Shown here piece after piece: positions 1-12,569 of a DNA stretch of 64,000 bases. The notes beneath the pieces were generated by a model, which saw nothing but the letters and a program-made list of their open reading frames with translations, was not told where the DNA came from and made no database searches. The DNA is from Balanoglossus misakiensis (taxonomy: Eukaryota; Hemichordata), in assembly GCA_040954595.2 (NCBI GenBank), contig CM082590.2, forward strand, positions 8,928,001-8,992,000. Reading direction: 5' to 3'. How positions within the stretch are numbered: position 1 is the stretch's first letter; each line of letters begins with the position of its first letter. The position numbers and the translations under genes were made by a program.

Positions 1-204
1 TGTCAGCATAGATGATTTTATACAGTGCTTGGAACACAGATGTAATGGACTGAATTGTTTTAGTGTCAACGCAAATCTTGCTTTATTTTCCATTTCTTTC
101 AAGATTTGCACATTTTCCTGAAAATTCACACACCTAAAATCTTACACGCTGGATACAGCACTGACAGATGGTAGCATAACATATTCATTTTTTTCCATTG
201 CCAG

Positions 205-2521
205 GGCGATGGCAATATTCGTTACTACGAGGTCGTCAATGATGGCACTGGCTATCATTATCTATCCGAGTATAGATCCTCCTCCCCCCAGCGAGGTCTT
301 GGCTCCTTGCCAAAAAGAGGTCTGGATGTGACAAAGTGTGAGATTATGCGATTCTACAAACTACATTCTGTGGCTGGGATGGTGGAACCTGTGGCTATGA
401 TCGTACCACGTAAGGTGAGAGCACACTGTCTTTTTTTACCCATTCAGTGCCAAAATCAATTTGTCATTTTTTTTCAAAATAAACCCATAATTTTTTCTGC
501 GTTTTGGTAGAATTTTGATCAAGCACTATTAACAGTGGAAAGGTATGCCCACTTGGTCCAAAATTAGGCAAAAATTTAGAGAAAAATATAAGAAAAGGAG
601 AAATAAATGTTGCAGGAAAAATCATGGCATCCAAAGATTTAGGATTCATGTTATTAATATAGGAGATAGGAAGATTGAATTTCATTTGTATTTGTTGTTT
701 TTCAGTCTGACATGTTCCAAGATGATATTTATCCGGACACAGCCGCACCAGTGCCGGCCTTGACAGCGGAAGAGTGGATATCCGGGATAAACCGCGATCC
801 GGTCATGATGTCAATGCAGGAAGGACATGATGTCTTCACACCGCCCTCTGCAGTGGATTTCAGGCCAGGGTCGATCACCAATGGGGTTATCGAGAACAGG
901 GATAACAAGGCCATGCAGGACTATCGGCCGGTTGTGGACGCAGGGTATTACAGCCATAGCAAGCAACGGTCGCAACAAGATCAAGGCCAAATCGTCCAAT
1001 CACCTCCGAGCGAAACGCGAGCTGACGCAGGATTCTTCCGTCGCTCAGTATCGCAAGACAAACAAGCAGCACACAGGGCAGATGCGGGTTTCCAGCAGAA
1101 GACGAGAGAACACCAACAAGATTTTGTGTTTCAAGACAAGCAGTCGCACTTTGACGAGAGTCGCGAGTTTCAAGAAAAGACGCCCTCGCCGCAAGACGGG
1201 GATGTAAATTCGAAGCAAGGCTCGGCACCGGGCGGGAGGATGCGCTTCAAGACTAGACAGCGCCAGTTTGAAGGTGAATCGGAACCGGTGAAAATGCCGG
1301 CTGCTGAAGTCAAAGTATTTCGTAGCAACCGCACGTTTCAGGAAACCCACGCCTTCCCGACGGAGACCAGTTCCGAGGAAGCGAAAACGTACCAGGAAGT
1401 GACGGAATTTATCCAAACCGAACAGGTTCCGCAGTTTGTCGCGGAAGAGAGCGACGACAAACGTTCTCCGGAGAGACTTCGCAGAGGGCAGTGGCGACAC
1501 ACGCAACCAGTCACGGTCAACGAGCTTGCAGATGTCGAAAACAGAACACAAAAACCGCCATCACCGAAACGATTTCGACAGCGTCCTAAATCAGATTCGC
1601 CACCCGAGGGAGAGAATGCAGAAAATGTGTTTGATGCATATGATGACGATTTGGATAAACTGAAAAGTGTGCATGAGCGGCGTCGGTCCTTCGAACCCGC
1701 GAAAACCCGCGAGTCGCGAACGCATGACTACAAGAGACGCACACAGAGCGAAGACTTGGAACCTAGAAACGTAGGCGACCAAAGCGAGGGGCGTAAGGTT
1801 GAAGTTCTAGAGGGCGCTACCCGGCAACTGGTGATCATCAGCCCTGGTGATTCTGTCTCCGAGGAAGAAGAGACCGCGATTCCCCAACCGCAAGTCGCAG
1901 CACCAGTGACGAAGTCCGAACCGCCCGAGGAAGAGCCCTCACAGTACGGATCTGGATCCTACGTTTCCCGCACACGGACAACTCTGATATCCAAATTCGG
2001 CGGAACTGTCAACCAGACGCAGCCAAGCGATCAAACATCCATCAGGAAAACTGAAGCGGATCTGACCAATGCTGATCAGGTACGTATCAGAAATACCCGA
2101 GTAAATCTGTTGGTTTTTCCAGACCAAGTAGCATCGATTTAGCAGCAATAAAAAGACCCATCAGCCCAGACTCAACTAGCCCACCAGTTCAATGTCAGTT
2201 TATTGTTCATTTATTTTGTTATCCAGGTATAATTTTCAAGACAGCTTGTCACAGTTGTAGCATGTAGATATAAAATTAATACATGTGCATTCACCAAAAA
2301 ATACAAATTTTATTCCTACTGTAATTTTTGTCATGTTAGTCCCTTTATGTTAAATCCTAAATCACAAAAACACCAAATAATTGTTTATTGTTACTTTTTT
2401 TCAGTTACGTAAGGCCTACCTTCGCCAACAAGACGAAATTCGTCGACTGAAAGCTGAGGTGGCGAGTCGCGACAGAAGAATACGACAACTAGAGAGTGAG
2501 TTGGAGGAACTGAGACAGTGA
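205..2521 (+). CDS. CORO2: Coronin-2-like protein, C-terminal three exons (5' part outside window)
   Basis: Coronins bind F-actin and regulate Arp2/3 and cofilin at the cell cortex. Three exons join in phase 0: 205-414 (after a ...TTGCCAG acceptor, donor GTGAGA), 706-2079 (acceptor TTTTTCAG, donor GTACGT) and 2405-2521 (acceptor TTTTTCAG, stop TGA). Exon one starts GDGNIRYYEV and contains FYKLHSVAGMVEPVAMIVPR, the C-terminal propeller extension of coronins. Exon two opens with the typical DDIYPDT, EEW and NRDPV motifs. Exon three encodes a terminal coiled coil with RQQDEIRRLK and RDRRIRQLE, which is the coronin-2A/2B type and not the coronin-1 type. About 418 residues lie between the NRDPV block and the coiled coil, where vertebrate coronin-2 has roughly 35-40. 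The extra part is rich in Q, R, E, K, S and P and looks disordered. The start codon and the WD40 propeller lie left of the window. Confidence 0.93.
826..2079 (+). other. Expanded charged linker of the coronin-2-like protein
   Basis: This is the part of the large coronin exon after the conserved NRDPVMMSMQEG block and before the splice donor, about 418 codons with no stop. It is polar (Q, E, R, K, S, T, P) with few hydrophobic clusters, so it is probably disordered. Degenerate internal repeats are visible: a DAG plus aromatic motif occurs as VDAGYY, ADAGFF and ADAGFQ, each followed by KQ/QDKQ-rich sequence, and QDKQ recurs. FQ/FE repeats such as REFQEK and RTFQET follow. Codon use is as GC-rich as in the adjoining conserved coding sequence. 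No known domain is recognisable. Confidence 0.85.
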
Positions 2522-4524
2522 GATTTCTTCTGCAACTGAGGCGTACGATCAAAGAAACGATCAAAAATTGTAAATGATAGAAATTTTAGTTGGATTTTAG
2601 TGCATGTATCTGTTTTTAGTTAGTACGGAAGGAGACTGTGTCATACCAGCATTGTTTGATCTCTTAACCAGGGTGTCGTAAAATGTTGTTCAGAAAATGA
2701 CTGGGTGTACAGGGCTCGACATACCAGTAAATGATTGTCCAGTTGTTTGGGTCAATGCAGACTGGAAATTTTTTGGCTATGTCAGCCAAGAGACATAATC
2801 TTTTTGAAACTTTCTATTGTAGTGTAGAGGGCACTTTGTTTTATCTAGTTTCTTCTTTAGTACATATTTTTTACTTTTTCTTTTTAATATCATTGTAAAA
2901 ATATCAGTGTATTTTTTAGAAATCCACGACGGCTTGGATCTAAAACTTTTTTTCTGAAAGCTAAGGTTTTGTCCAGACAAGTGGTTTCATAAGTTGATGT
3001 CGAGCCCTGTTAATCGTAAGCAAGCCACACTCTGATTTCTTCAGCCTTCTGTAAACCCACCCTCTGCAATTTCAGTTTGAACACCCCTACTCTGAACTTG
3101 GAATGATCCCACTTTCTGTAAAAGGAAGGCTGACTGGCAGATCAAATGTTTAAAAACATAAAAACGTGTTTTTTTGTAAAATTGTCAATTCCAAGTATCG
3201 TTTTGTCAAGATATATTTTTGTACTTATTTTTCCGATGTTCATGCTTGCCAAGATGGTTGAGGAAATGAACAAGAAATCGAACAAACTGTCAAACCTAGT
3301 GACTACATGTCAATGGTCACTAGGGGTCAAAGATTTTGGATCATTGCGTTATGTTTCGTGTTCTTAATAATTTATATTTCTGTTTCTGTCCAGTGTAAAT
3401 TTTACGACAGAGTTTTAATTGTTCTGGAAATCACAGAAATTCCTGTTGCCATAGTAATTTGATCTTGTCAGAGTTGAGCAGACCAGCTACTCTTTTGGCA
3501 GAAGGCATGATATTGATTTGTGAAAAAGTTTTTTTTTAGATAAACTATAGCTAGATTAGAGTTTTTTCCATAAGCAGGGAAAATCTGGTTTTGTTCCCAG
3601 AACAATGTTGGTATGGGAATAACTATAAGAATCGCTGAATATTTGCAGGTTTGTGAAGTAATTTTTCTTTCAGTACAGAAATTAATTGAAGTGTGCTTGT
3701 CTTTGGAAGCTCTGGTATTGCACTAGCAAGCCGTAAAAATGAAATTTTTTGGCATTTTTTATTCTTAAAAGAGCTAAATTTCTTGCGTTTCATTGTATGT
3801 CAAGTTCATTTTGCATAATTTCAAGAAATTGATAAAAAAGAATGAGCATTTGTAGTATTAAATTTTGGTCCCCTGTTTTGTTAAATAGCTAACAGATTAG
3901 AATACTTGTAATTTCTGTGACCAAATATGGAGTGGTGATGAATATTCATGAGCATATTTTACATATTAATATGCAATTTAATGAGATAAATCATGATAAA
4001 TTATGGAAATTGTCTGATATACAAATGAAATGTTCCAGGGCTGAATCCATATTTAGAAAATGTGAAAGTGCTCTCTTTAGCAAAATCTAAAGGCAATGAC
4101 ACCAGCAATTTGTTACTTCTTAAAAAATTTGGCACAAATGTTCGGCTGTTCTGTTTCAGGTCAATGTACAAAATACTATAAATACTTTTAGTACCAACAG
4201 TTTAAATTTAGGTAATTTTAAGTTTGTCACCACACTTTCTGTTTATTCAAAGTCTAAAACATTTCAACCTTGTAGACTGTTCTTTTTATAATATTAACGA
4301 GCCAAGTATACCTCTGCTGTAATAGTGAGTAATTCCACAAACCGTTATCAATTTTTGTAAAATGTTTAGTTTGAAAATATTTACTATGAGGTCATAGCAA
4401 CTAATTTGCTAAGATTTACAGGAAATTTACCAGTTTATGTGTGTATATGTATTATGCTTTTCGCTTGCAAGATAGTTAACATTTTTCGAAATTAGTGGTT
4501 TAGTCTGTTAGTATTGATGTAATT

Positions 4525-4618
4525 TTAACCCTTTCACCACCATGGTTTTGGTCCAAATGCATTGTTTTCCATATCAAAGTCAGACCTCTATAAAGAGAAA
4601 TGGGGGTGAAGGGGTTAA
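4525..4618. mobile_element. TTAA-flanked miniature palindromic element (MITE), copy 1
   Basis: Representative of the family. TTAA at both ends encloses terminal inverted repeats CCCTTTCACC and GGTGAAGGGG. The interior carries ATGG(T)TTTGGTCCAAA, then CATTGTTTTC, then a second half with GACCTCTATAAAGAG. Total length is about 94 bp, with no coding capacity. TTAA target sites and CCC-starting ends are typical of piggyBac-derived MITEs; that assignment is inferred. Confidence 0.7.
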
Positions 4619-4673
4619 TATGAGGGGCCTACTCGAAAACATAGTGCTCACCATCTTGTTTGCTTAACTCGTT

Positions 4674-4755
4674 CACCCCTGTTTTCTTCTTTAGAGGTCC
4701 AACCCTACCATAGAAAACAATGGGTTTGGACTGAACCATGGTGTGGAAGGGTTAA
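4674..4755. mobile_element. TTAA-flanked MITE, copy 2 (inverse orientation)
   Basis: Begins TTAACTCGTTCACCCC and ends GGAAGGGTTAA. The internal order is reversed relative to copy 1: AGAGGTCCAACC, then CCATAGAAAACAATGG, then GTTTGGACTGAACCATGG. It lies 55 bp from copy 1. Confidence 0.65.
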
Positions 4756-5554
4756 AAAAACTGTCAAAATTCTCCAGATTTTTAGATGGGCAGCTATGTC
4801 ACTTACTTTGGCCTTTCTGAAACAAAAATGGGAGATCACCATGCAAAATTTTGAATGAGTGTTTCAGCAAACTTTGAACAAAAAAATGTAGGAACTTTAC
4901 CAGGCGTATACTACCTAAAACCACAGATAGCGAGATCTAGATAAGTATAGGTAGTCAAATTTGTTAATGTTAGAGAATCAATTTGAAAAAGTTAAGAAAA
5001 CTTATCGAACAAACTATGTAATTTCAAGGTATCTGACCATACAGTTGGGAAAGATGACTTTGTGAATCAATATCTTTGAGTTGTTGCAATTTTCATGATG
5101 TAAATAGTACTAAATTCTTGTTTTAGCAGTTGATTAATTCTACTTCTTTGATCTATAACAAGCCAAGATTGTACTTTGTAAGTTTAACTCATGTATGCCA
5201 ATGTCTGTACTTGCAGCATACTTAGTACTTGCTTGCGTTGCATATTAAATTTTGGAGAAACTGGACTCTAATTTGTTAGAGTAAGTCATTATATGGTTAC
5301 TTTTGCAGTGTTTGCGAAACACGAAAAAGTTTTGTTACTGTATTAAGTACTCTTGCAAAGGCAGGGGTTTTGGGATCAAACTTAAGTCAATATTAAACTG
5401 TTCTTAGCTTACAATGTTGAATAAAACTTAATTTTGAGAGGAAAGACTTGTATGATGTCTGTTTCTAGATTATTTAGACTAAAGAGTGTTTATTAAAAGC
5501 CCTCACACACTCAAACATTTGACTTGAAAATCAGATCATTAATACAACTGAGGT

Positions 5555-5800
5555 TTGACTTGCACAAAAGGCAGGCTTTTTACGTTGATAACTGTTGCAA
5601 GAGGGCGATCGTGACAATTTGACAACAGGAGAGGGTTGACTTGAACAAAAGGGAGAGTTTTACGTTGATAACTGTTGCAAGAGGGCGATCGTGACAATTT
5701 GACAACAGGAGAGGGTTGACTTGAACAAAAGGGAGGCTTTTACGTTGATAACTGTTGCAAGAGGGCGCTCGTTATATCTTGACAACCGTTGCCAAGGCTT
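5555..5800. repeat. ~80-bp tandem triplication
   Basis: Three consecutive copies start at about 5555, 5636 and 5716. Each has TTGACTTG.ACAAAAGG, then TTTTACGTTGATAACTG, then TTGCAAGAGGGCG. The third copy diverges at its end (CTCGTTATATCTTG). Confidence 0.8.
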
Positions 5801-7230
5801 TACGATGACAGTACTGAACTTGTAAATCAAAGATTGAAACGACTATATTGAAACTCAACCTGCTCCTCGCCAACATAATTTGCCAGATTTGCGAGTTTAT
5901 TTTTTTTAATATAACGTCTTGCTTTTCCAATCATTCATAAGTTTCTGCACTAATATGCATTGATCTCAACGTTAGTCTTCCTTTACAAACAAATCTTTAA
6001 ATAACCCTAGGATATATTGATTAGAAACGCTCGCGATTGTAGTGCCTTTACTATGTTTCTCTCGAATTCAATTCTACCTTTGAGGCTCTTAGACGCAAAG
6101 CAACGTTCAATTTCCATGAGCGTCTAAATAAGAGTGAAATGTACTCATTTTAACATTGAAAACCACGCATACTCAGTTTTATTCCAAACGTATTTAAAAT
6201 GTATAGAAGTATAATGCATTTTAAATTATTCATTTTTTTGCAACTTTTTATTACTGTTTTGTATACATGTATGGGTTTTTGCGCACACTTTTTTGTCTTG
6301 CATATTTCCTGAAATAAAGTTATTACATGTATTATTATTTTAATTTCATGTACATGTACCAAAGTCGATAAATAAACTTTTATACCATGTAAAAAGTGGT
6401 GAGGGTCATGAAAATAGTACGATTTAACTAGTCTTAATTCATTACCCAAAGCTAAGGAGTCTGACCATAGTCTTGAGTATTTTTCAGACTCTTTAGCTAG
6501 GTGAAAATAATCGCATGCGCTGGCTAGTCACGTGAGACGCAGTGATCAGCGAAAAAGGAAGCATCAGCGCGTATCACCACTAGGGGCGCACTATTGACCT
6601 TTGACCTTAAACACACGTGTATCGTTTGTTTACATGTACTTGAGTACGGAGACGTCCTAGAAGTTCGCGTATAGCCCGAAATTGCCTCAAACTTTCACTA
6701 AATCCAATCTCCCGTGGTTTCTATATTGGTTGCCAAATCTTCACGCTTTGGGGTAGCAGACTGAATTCACAGGAAAACTGCGGTGAGATTCTATTTTTGC
6801 ATCATTTGATATGATGTTGTTATGTTGACATTGCGAAGCTGCGCTAGTGCTATAGGGCATCCAACAAGAGCATACTTGTATAGTAGTCAGTATAAAATCA
6901 CACAGCCCGGCCCTGTCGATCAGAGATAAGGTTTAACGTAGCTGTCCAGCCTTCAGGGTTCGAAGGGGCCTGTCCGATTATGGCCACAGGCCCTCAAGTC
7001 AACCACTCGAAGCCCTACACTGATTACAACTGTTTACAATCTAGGGCTTCTTATGGTTACGCCCACTTCACTCCTACAACATCACACTCATGTTGTTTGA
7101 GTGAACGCATCAGAAATCCGTCATGTACTCCAATCCGCTGTCAGAACAGCTGATTCCTAAATCGTCGATAGCCAGACAGTCAGTGCGCGATAGTTTTCGG
7201 TTCTAAAATTATCCATGTTAATCGCCTGAT
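5801..7230. other. Intergenic stretch without a recognisable gene
   Basis: No ORF with family resemblance. At 6520-6541 the motif TAGTCACGTGAGACGCAGTG recurs at about 15959 and 16448, so a fragment of the 15.6-17.1 kb repeat family lies here. A region of mixed composition (about 6480-6800) has CACGTG boxes but no demonstrable promoter. Confidence 0.4.
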
Positions 7231-8580
7231 TTTCAGAACAGGAAAAATTTCCAACTTTGCAAACTTTGGTGAAATTGTGATCTGGGGACATTTTTCATGG
7301 GCTATAGCTCATGAAAATCGTCAGAACAAGAAAAATTTCCAACTTTGCAAACTTTGGTGAAATTGTGATCTGGGGACAATTTTCATGGGCTATAGCTCAT
7401 GACAATTGTCAGAACAGGAAAAATTTCCAACTTTGCAAACTTTGGTGAAATTGTGATGTGGGGACATATTTTATGGGCTATAGCTGATGAAAATTGTCAG
7501 AACAGGAAAAATTCCCAACTTTGCAATCTTTGGTGAAATTGTGATCTGGGGACATATTTCATGGGCTATAGCTCATGAAAATTGTCAGGACAGGAAAAAC
7601 TCCCAACTTTGCAAACTTTGGTGAAATTGTGATCTGGGGACATATTTCAGGGGCTATACCTCATGAAAATTGTCAGGACAGGAAAAATTCCCCACTTTGC
7701 AAACTTTGAGGAGATTGTGATCTGGGGACATTTTTCATGGGTTATACCTCATGAAAATTGTCAGGACAGGAAAATTTCCCCACTTTGCAAACTTTGAGGA
7801 GATTGTGATCTGGGGACATTTTTCATGGGTTATACCTCATGAAAATTGTCAGGACAGGAAAAATTCCCCACTTTGCAAACTTTGGTGAGATTGTGATCTG
7901 GGGACATTTTTCATGGGTTATACCTCATGAAAATTGTCAGGACAGGAAAAATTCCCCACTTTGCAAACTTTGAGGAGATTGTGATCTGGGGACATTTTTC
8001 ATGGGTTATACCTCATGAAAATTGTCAGGACAGGAAAAATTCCCCACTTTGCAAACTTTGAGGAGATTGTGATCTGGGGACATATTTCATGGGTTATACC
8101 TCATGAAAATTGTCAGGACAGGAAAAATTCCCCACTTTGCAAACTTTGGTGAGATTGTGATCTGGGGACATTTTTCATGGGTTATACCTCATGAAAATTG
8201 TCAGGACAGGAAAAATTCCCCACTTTGCAAACTTTGGTGAGATTGTGATCTGGGGACACATTTCATGGGTTATACCTCATGAAAATTGTCAGGACAGGAA
8301 AAATTCCCCACTTTGCAAACTTTGGTGAAATTTTGATTTGGGGACATTTTTCATGGGCTATAGCTCATGAAAATTGTCAGAGCAGGAAAAATTCCCCACT
8401 TTGCAAACTTTGAGGAGATTGTGATCTGGGGACATTTTTCATGGGTTATACCTCATGAAAATTGTCAGGACAGGAAAAATTCCCCACTTTGCAAACTTTG
8501 GTGAGATTGTGATCTGGGGACACATTTCACGGGCTATAGCTCATGAAAATTGTCAGAGCAGGAAAAATTCCCAACCTCTG
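7231..8580. repeat. 88-bp minisatellite, about 15 copies
   Basis: Head-to-tail units of about 88 bp, each with CAGGACAGGAAAAATTCCC, then CACTTTGCAAACTTTG, then GATTGTGATCTGGGGACA, then TTTCATGGGTTATACC. Early units read CAGAACAGG and CTATAGCTC, while middle units read CAGGACAGG and TTATACCTC. Sub-variants are therefore spatially clustered, as expected from unequal exchange or local gene conversion. No ORF persists. Confidence 0.9.
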
Positions 8581-8875
8581 GAGGTTTAAATCTGTAGGTC
8601 ATTTTGGGAAAAAAATGAGGTCAATCATACCAAAGCTCAGGATATACATAAATATAGGTCTATGTTAGAAAAAAGTGGATACTTAAAACTGTGTTTTGGA
8701 GTAATGAGCCATTTCAAACTTTTATGCCGAACAAATTTTTTCAGAAAATTGTTAATGGTGAAACAATTTCCAGCTTCATAAATTAAAAAAAATATATATA
8801 CATGATGACTTAAATCTAACTCCAGACTAAGAACAATGTTTCTGTTCGATTTGTTTAAGTGCTGGCCCAATAGAT
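8581..8875. other. Short unique spacer
   Basis: AT-rich spacer between the minisatellite and the next repeat block. Nothing recognisable was seen. Confidence 0.4.
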
Positions 8876-9166
8876 GTAGATATTAATTCAAAATCTAACT
8901 GTATGTGCTGGGTTGCTAAGCAATAGCTGAGGCCAAGTGCTGTATGTTGTCATTTACATATGAAAGCATATGTACACTGACTATGCAGCGACTGTGTTGA
9001 TCCTTCAGTATAGACTTACTTTCTTGTCGTTTTTCATAACTTTTGAAACTGTGTAGCCAGACCAAAGTTTGCTGACATGATTTCTAACATGCTAGCCCTT
9101 CTAGTAACCGTGTTTTTACTATTTAAACATTCAAACAAGAAGTATCCGGTCAAATTTTCTACCATC
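8876..9166 (+). repeat. ~290-bp direct repeat, left copy
   Basis: Begins GTAGATATTAATTCAA and ends GGTCAAATTTTCTACCATC. Nearly identical sequence recurs at about 12570-12863 in the same orientation. The two copies flank the ~690-bp monomer array. The right copy has a small extra CTAGTA-containing insertion. Confidence 0.8.
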
Positions 9167-9177
9167 CAAAATGCATT

Positions 9178-12100
9178 GATGTCTACGCTGTCCATTGTTT
9201 ATCAATGTCCACAGTGGCACGCCCCCTTTACTTACCAGTGGCAATACTCAAGAAAACTCGCTGTTTAATTCAGACCGAAGCTGTAAATGTGTGCGAAATT
9301 ATCACCATTTAGTTCGTTTTGATTTAAAGGGGACTTTAAAGCAAAAACTGGGGAAATCGACCGAGATTTGAGCAAACGGCGACGCGTTCTTTCGTACTTG
9401 TGCGAGTGTCCGTGTTTATTTCATTGGCGTCCATTGATACTGTTGTTGAAAATCCGCGTATTTAAAATCACTTTCGTTCAAACTATTTCTGGTTCCTGGC
9501 TCTATTTTTTGTGTCAAAGTAATGCCCATGCAATAATCATTTAGAAAAGTGTATAGACTAAGGGCTAGAGTACTTTGCCATTTCTGTAATCGAAATTTAA
9601 TGTGCCGCTGTTTGCGTGTTGATAGCGGCGACTGACTCTGTCTCCATAGGATTACACGCGTCCACCGTCGCTGATCACCAGCGCCGATCGCCGATTGAAG
9701 TGAAATTTCCTGTAGAAACCAATGTTTCCCTAAGATTTTTCCTGAACTATAATATGGCCCGATATGTATACACTTCATGAAACTTAAAGTACAAGCTCTA
9801 GCAACTTCTCAAGAAATGTAATCGCCGGTTTTCTGTGTGTGATGTTGGTTTCCCGACTTCGCGTATTTCAATATACGCCGTGTCCATTGTTTATCAATGT
9901 CCACAGTGACACGCCCCCTTTATTTACCAGTGGCAATGCTCATGAAAACTCGCTGTTTAATTCAGACCGAAGCTGTAAATGTGTGCGAAATTATCACCAA
10001 TCGCTTTGTTTTGATTTAAAGGGGACTTAAAAGCAAAAACTGAGAAAATCGACCAAGATTTGAGCAAACGACGACGCGTTCTTTCATACTTGTGAGTGGC
10101 CGTGTTTATTTCATTGGCGTCCATTGATACTGTTGTTGAAAATCCACGTGTTTAAAGTCACTTTCATTCAAAATATTTCTGGTTCCTGGCTTTATTTTTT
10201 GTGTCAAAGTAAGATCCATGCAATAATCTTTTAGAAAAGTGTATAGACTAAAGGGCTAGAGTACTTTGTCTTTTCTGTAATCGAAATTTAATGTGCCGCT
10301 GTTTGCGTGTTGATATCGGCGGCCGACTCGGTCTCCATAGGATTACACGCGTCCACCGTCGCTGATCACCAGCGCCTATCGCCGATTGAAGTGAAATTTC
10401 CTGTAGAAACCAAAGTTTCCCTAAGATTTTTCCTGGACTACAATATGGCCCGATATGTATACACTTCATGAAACTTAAAGTACAAGCTCTAGCAACTTCT
10501 CCAGAAATGTAATCGCCGGTTTTCTGTGTGTGATGTTGGTTTCCCGACTTCGCGTATTTCAATATACGCGGTGTCCATTGTTTATCAATGTCCACAGTGA
10601 CACGCCCCCTTTACTTACCAGTGGCAATACTCACGAAAACTCGCTGTTTAATTCAGACCGAAGCTGTAAATGTGTGCGAAATTATCACCAATCGCTTTGT
10701 TTTGATTTAAAGAAGACTTAAAAGCAAAAACTGGGGAAATCGAGAGAGATTTGAGCAATCGGTGATGCGTTCTTTCGACCTCTCGTCAGCGGCCGTGTTC
10801 CTATCATGGACGTCCATGATACTGTTGTTGACAATCCACGTTTTCACTTTCACTACAAAAAATCCGGTTCCTGACTCTATTTTTTGTGTCAAAGTAATGC
10901 CCATGCAATAATCATTTAGAAAAGTGTATAGACTAAGGGCTAGAGTACTTTGCCATTTCTGTAATCGAAATTTAATGTGCCGCTGTTTGCGTGTTGATAG
11001 CGGCGACTGACTCTGTCTCCATAGGATTACACGCGTCCACCGTCGCTGATCACCAGCGCCGATCGCCGATTGAAGTGAAATTTCCTGTAGAAACCAATGT
11101 TTCCCTAAGATTTTTCCTGAACTATAATATGGCCCGATATGTATACACTTCATGAAACTTAAAGTACAAGCTCTAGCAACTTCTCAAGAAATGTAATCGC
11201 CGGTTTTCTGTGTGTGATGTTGGTTTCCCGACTTCGCGTATTTCAATATACGCCGTGTCCATTGTTTATCAATGTCCACAGTGACACGCCCCCTTTATTT
11301 ACCAGTGGCAATGCTCATGAAAACTCGCTGTTTAATTCAGACCGAAGCTGTAAATGTGTGCGAAATTATCACCAATCGCTTTGTTTTGATTTAAAGGGGA
11401 CTTAAAAGCAAAAACTGAGAAAATCGACCAAGATTTGAGCAAACGACGACGCGTTCTTTCATACTTGTGAGTGGCCGTGTTTATTTCATTGGCGTCCATT
11501 GATACTGTTGTTGAAAATCCACGTGTTTAAAGTCACTTTCATTCAAAATATTTCTGGTTCCTGGCTTTATTTTTTGTGTCAAAGTAAGATCCATGCAATA
11601 ATCTTTTAGAAAAGTGTATAGACTAAAGGGCTAGAGTACTTTGTCTTTTCTGTAATCGAAATTTAATGTGCCGCTGTTTGCGTGTTGATATCGGCGGCCG
11701 ACTCGGTCTCCATAGGATTACACGCGTCCACCGTCGCTGATCACCAGCGCCTATCGCCGATTGAAGTGAAATTTCCTGTAGAAACCAAAGTTTCCCTAAG
11801 ATTTTTCCTGGACTACAATATGGCCCGATATGTATACACTTCATGAAACTTAAAGTACAAGCTCTAGCAACTTCTCCAGAAATGTAATCGCCGGTTTTCT
11901 GTGTGTGATGTTGGTTTCCCGACTTCGCGTATTTCAATATACGCGGTGTCCATTGTTTATCAATGTCCACAGTGACACGCTCCCTTTACTTACCAGTGGC
12001 AATACTCACGAAAACTCGCTGTTTAATTCAGACCGAAGCTGTAAATGTGTGCGAAATTATCACCAATCGCTTTGTTTTGATTTAAAGAAGACTTAAAAGC

Positions 12101-12569
12101 AAAAACTGGGGAAATCGAGAGAGATTTGAGCAATCGGTGATGCGTTCTTTCGACCTCTCGTCAGCGGCCGTGTTCCTATCATGGACGTCCATGATACTGT
12201 TGTTGACAATCCACGTTTTCACTTTCACTACAAAAAATCCGGTTCCTGACTCTATTTTGTGTGTGTCAAAGTAATGTCCATGCAATAATCTTTTAGAAAA
12301 GTGAATAGACTAAGGGCTAGAGTACTTTGTCGTTTCTGTAATCCGAATTTCATGTGCCACTGTTTGCGTGTTGATATCGGCGACTGACTCTGTCTCCATA
12401 GGATTACACGCGTCACCGTCGCTGATCATCAGCGCCTATCGCCGATTGAAGTGAAATTTCCTGTAGAAACCAATGTTTCCCTAAGATTTTTCCTGAACTA
12501 CAATATGGCCCGATATGTATACACTTCATGTAACTTAAAGTACAAGCTCTAGCAACTTCTCCAGAAATG
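9178..12569. repeat. Satellite-like array of ~690-bp monomers with 1,375-bp higher-order period
   Basis: The landmark GTCCATTGTTTATCAATG occurs at about 9190, 9880, 10571, 11255 and 11946, giving spacings near 690, 691, 684 and 691. Neighbouring monomers differ at many sites, but monomers two apart are nearly identical. About 9500-10874 and 10875-12249 match over ~1,375 bp with only isolated changes, for example CGCCCCC at ~10603 versus CGCTCCC at ~11978. This is a dimeric higher-order repeat. ORFs of 63-148 codons recur with the monomers on both strands but match no family I recognise. Confidence 0.88.

Larger units (their letters stand above)
2522..5554 (+). other. Coronin 3'UTR and 3' flank
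   Basis: AT-rich sequence after the coronin stop with no credible ORF. A canonical AATAAA lies at 5420-5425 and could end a ~2.9-kb 3'UTR; shorter ends cannot be excluded. Two TTAA-flanked miniature palindromic elements sit at 4525-4618 and 4674-4755 (listed separately). Confidence 0.4.

Noticed and set aside
2149-2156. Poly(A) signal ending the coronin transcript early
   Set aside because: The AATAAA-like site lies in the intron before the coiled-coil exon; using it would drop the conserved C-terminus. An alternative short isoform is possible but unsupported.
7231-8580. CRISPR-like array
   Set aside because: The units are 88-bp head-to-tail repeats without unique spacers, in a eukaryotic genome.
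9416-12285. Recurring ORFs of 63-148 codons on both strands in the satellite array
   Set aside because: They repeat because the DNA repeats; the same segment is open on both strands, starts and ends shift between monomers, and no domain is recognisable.
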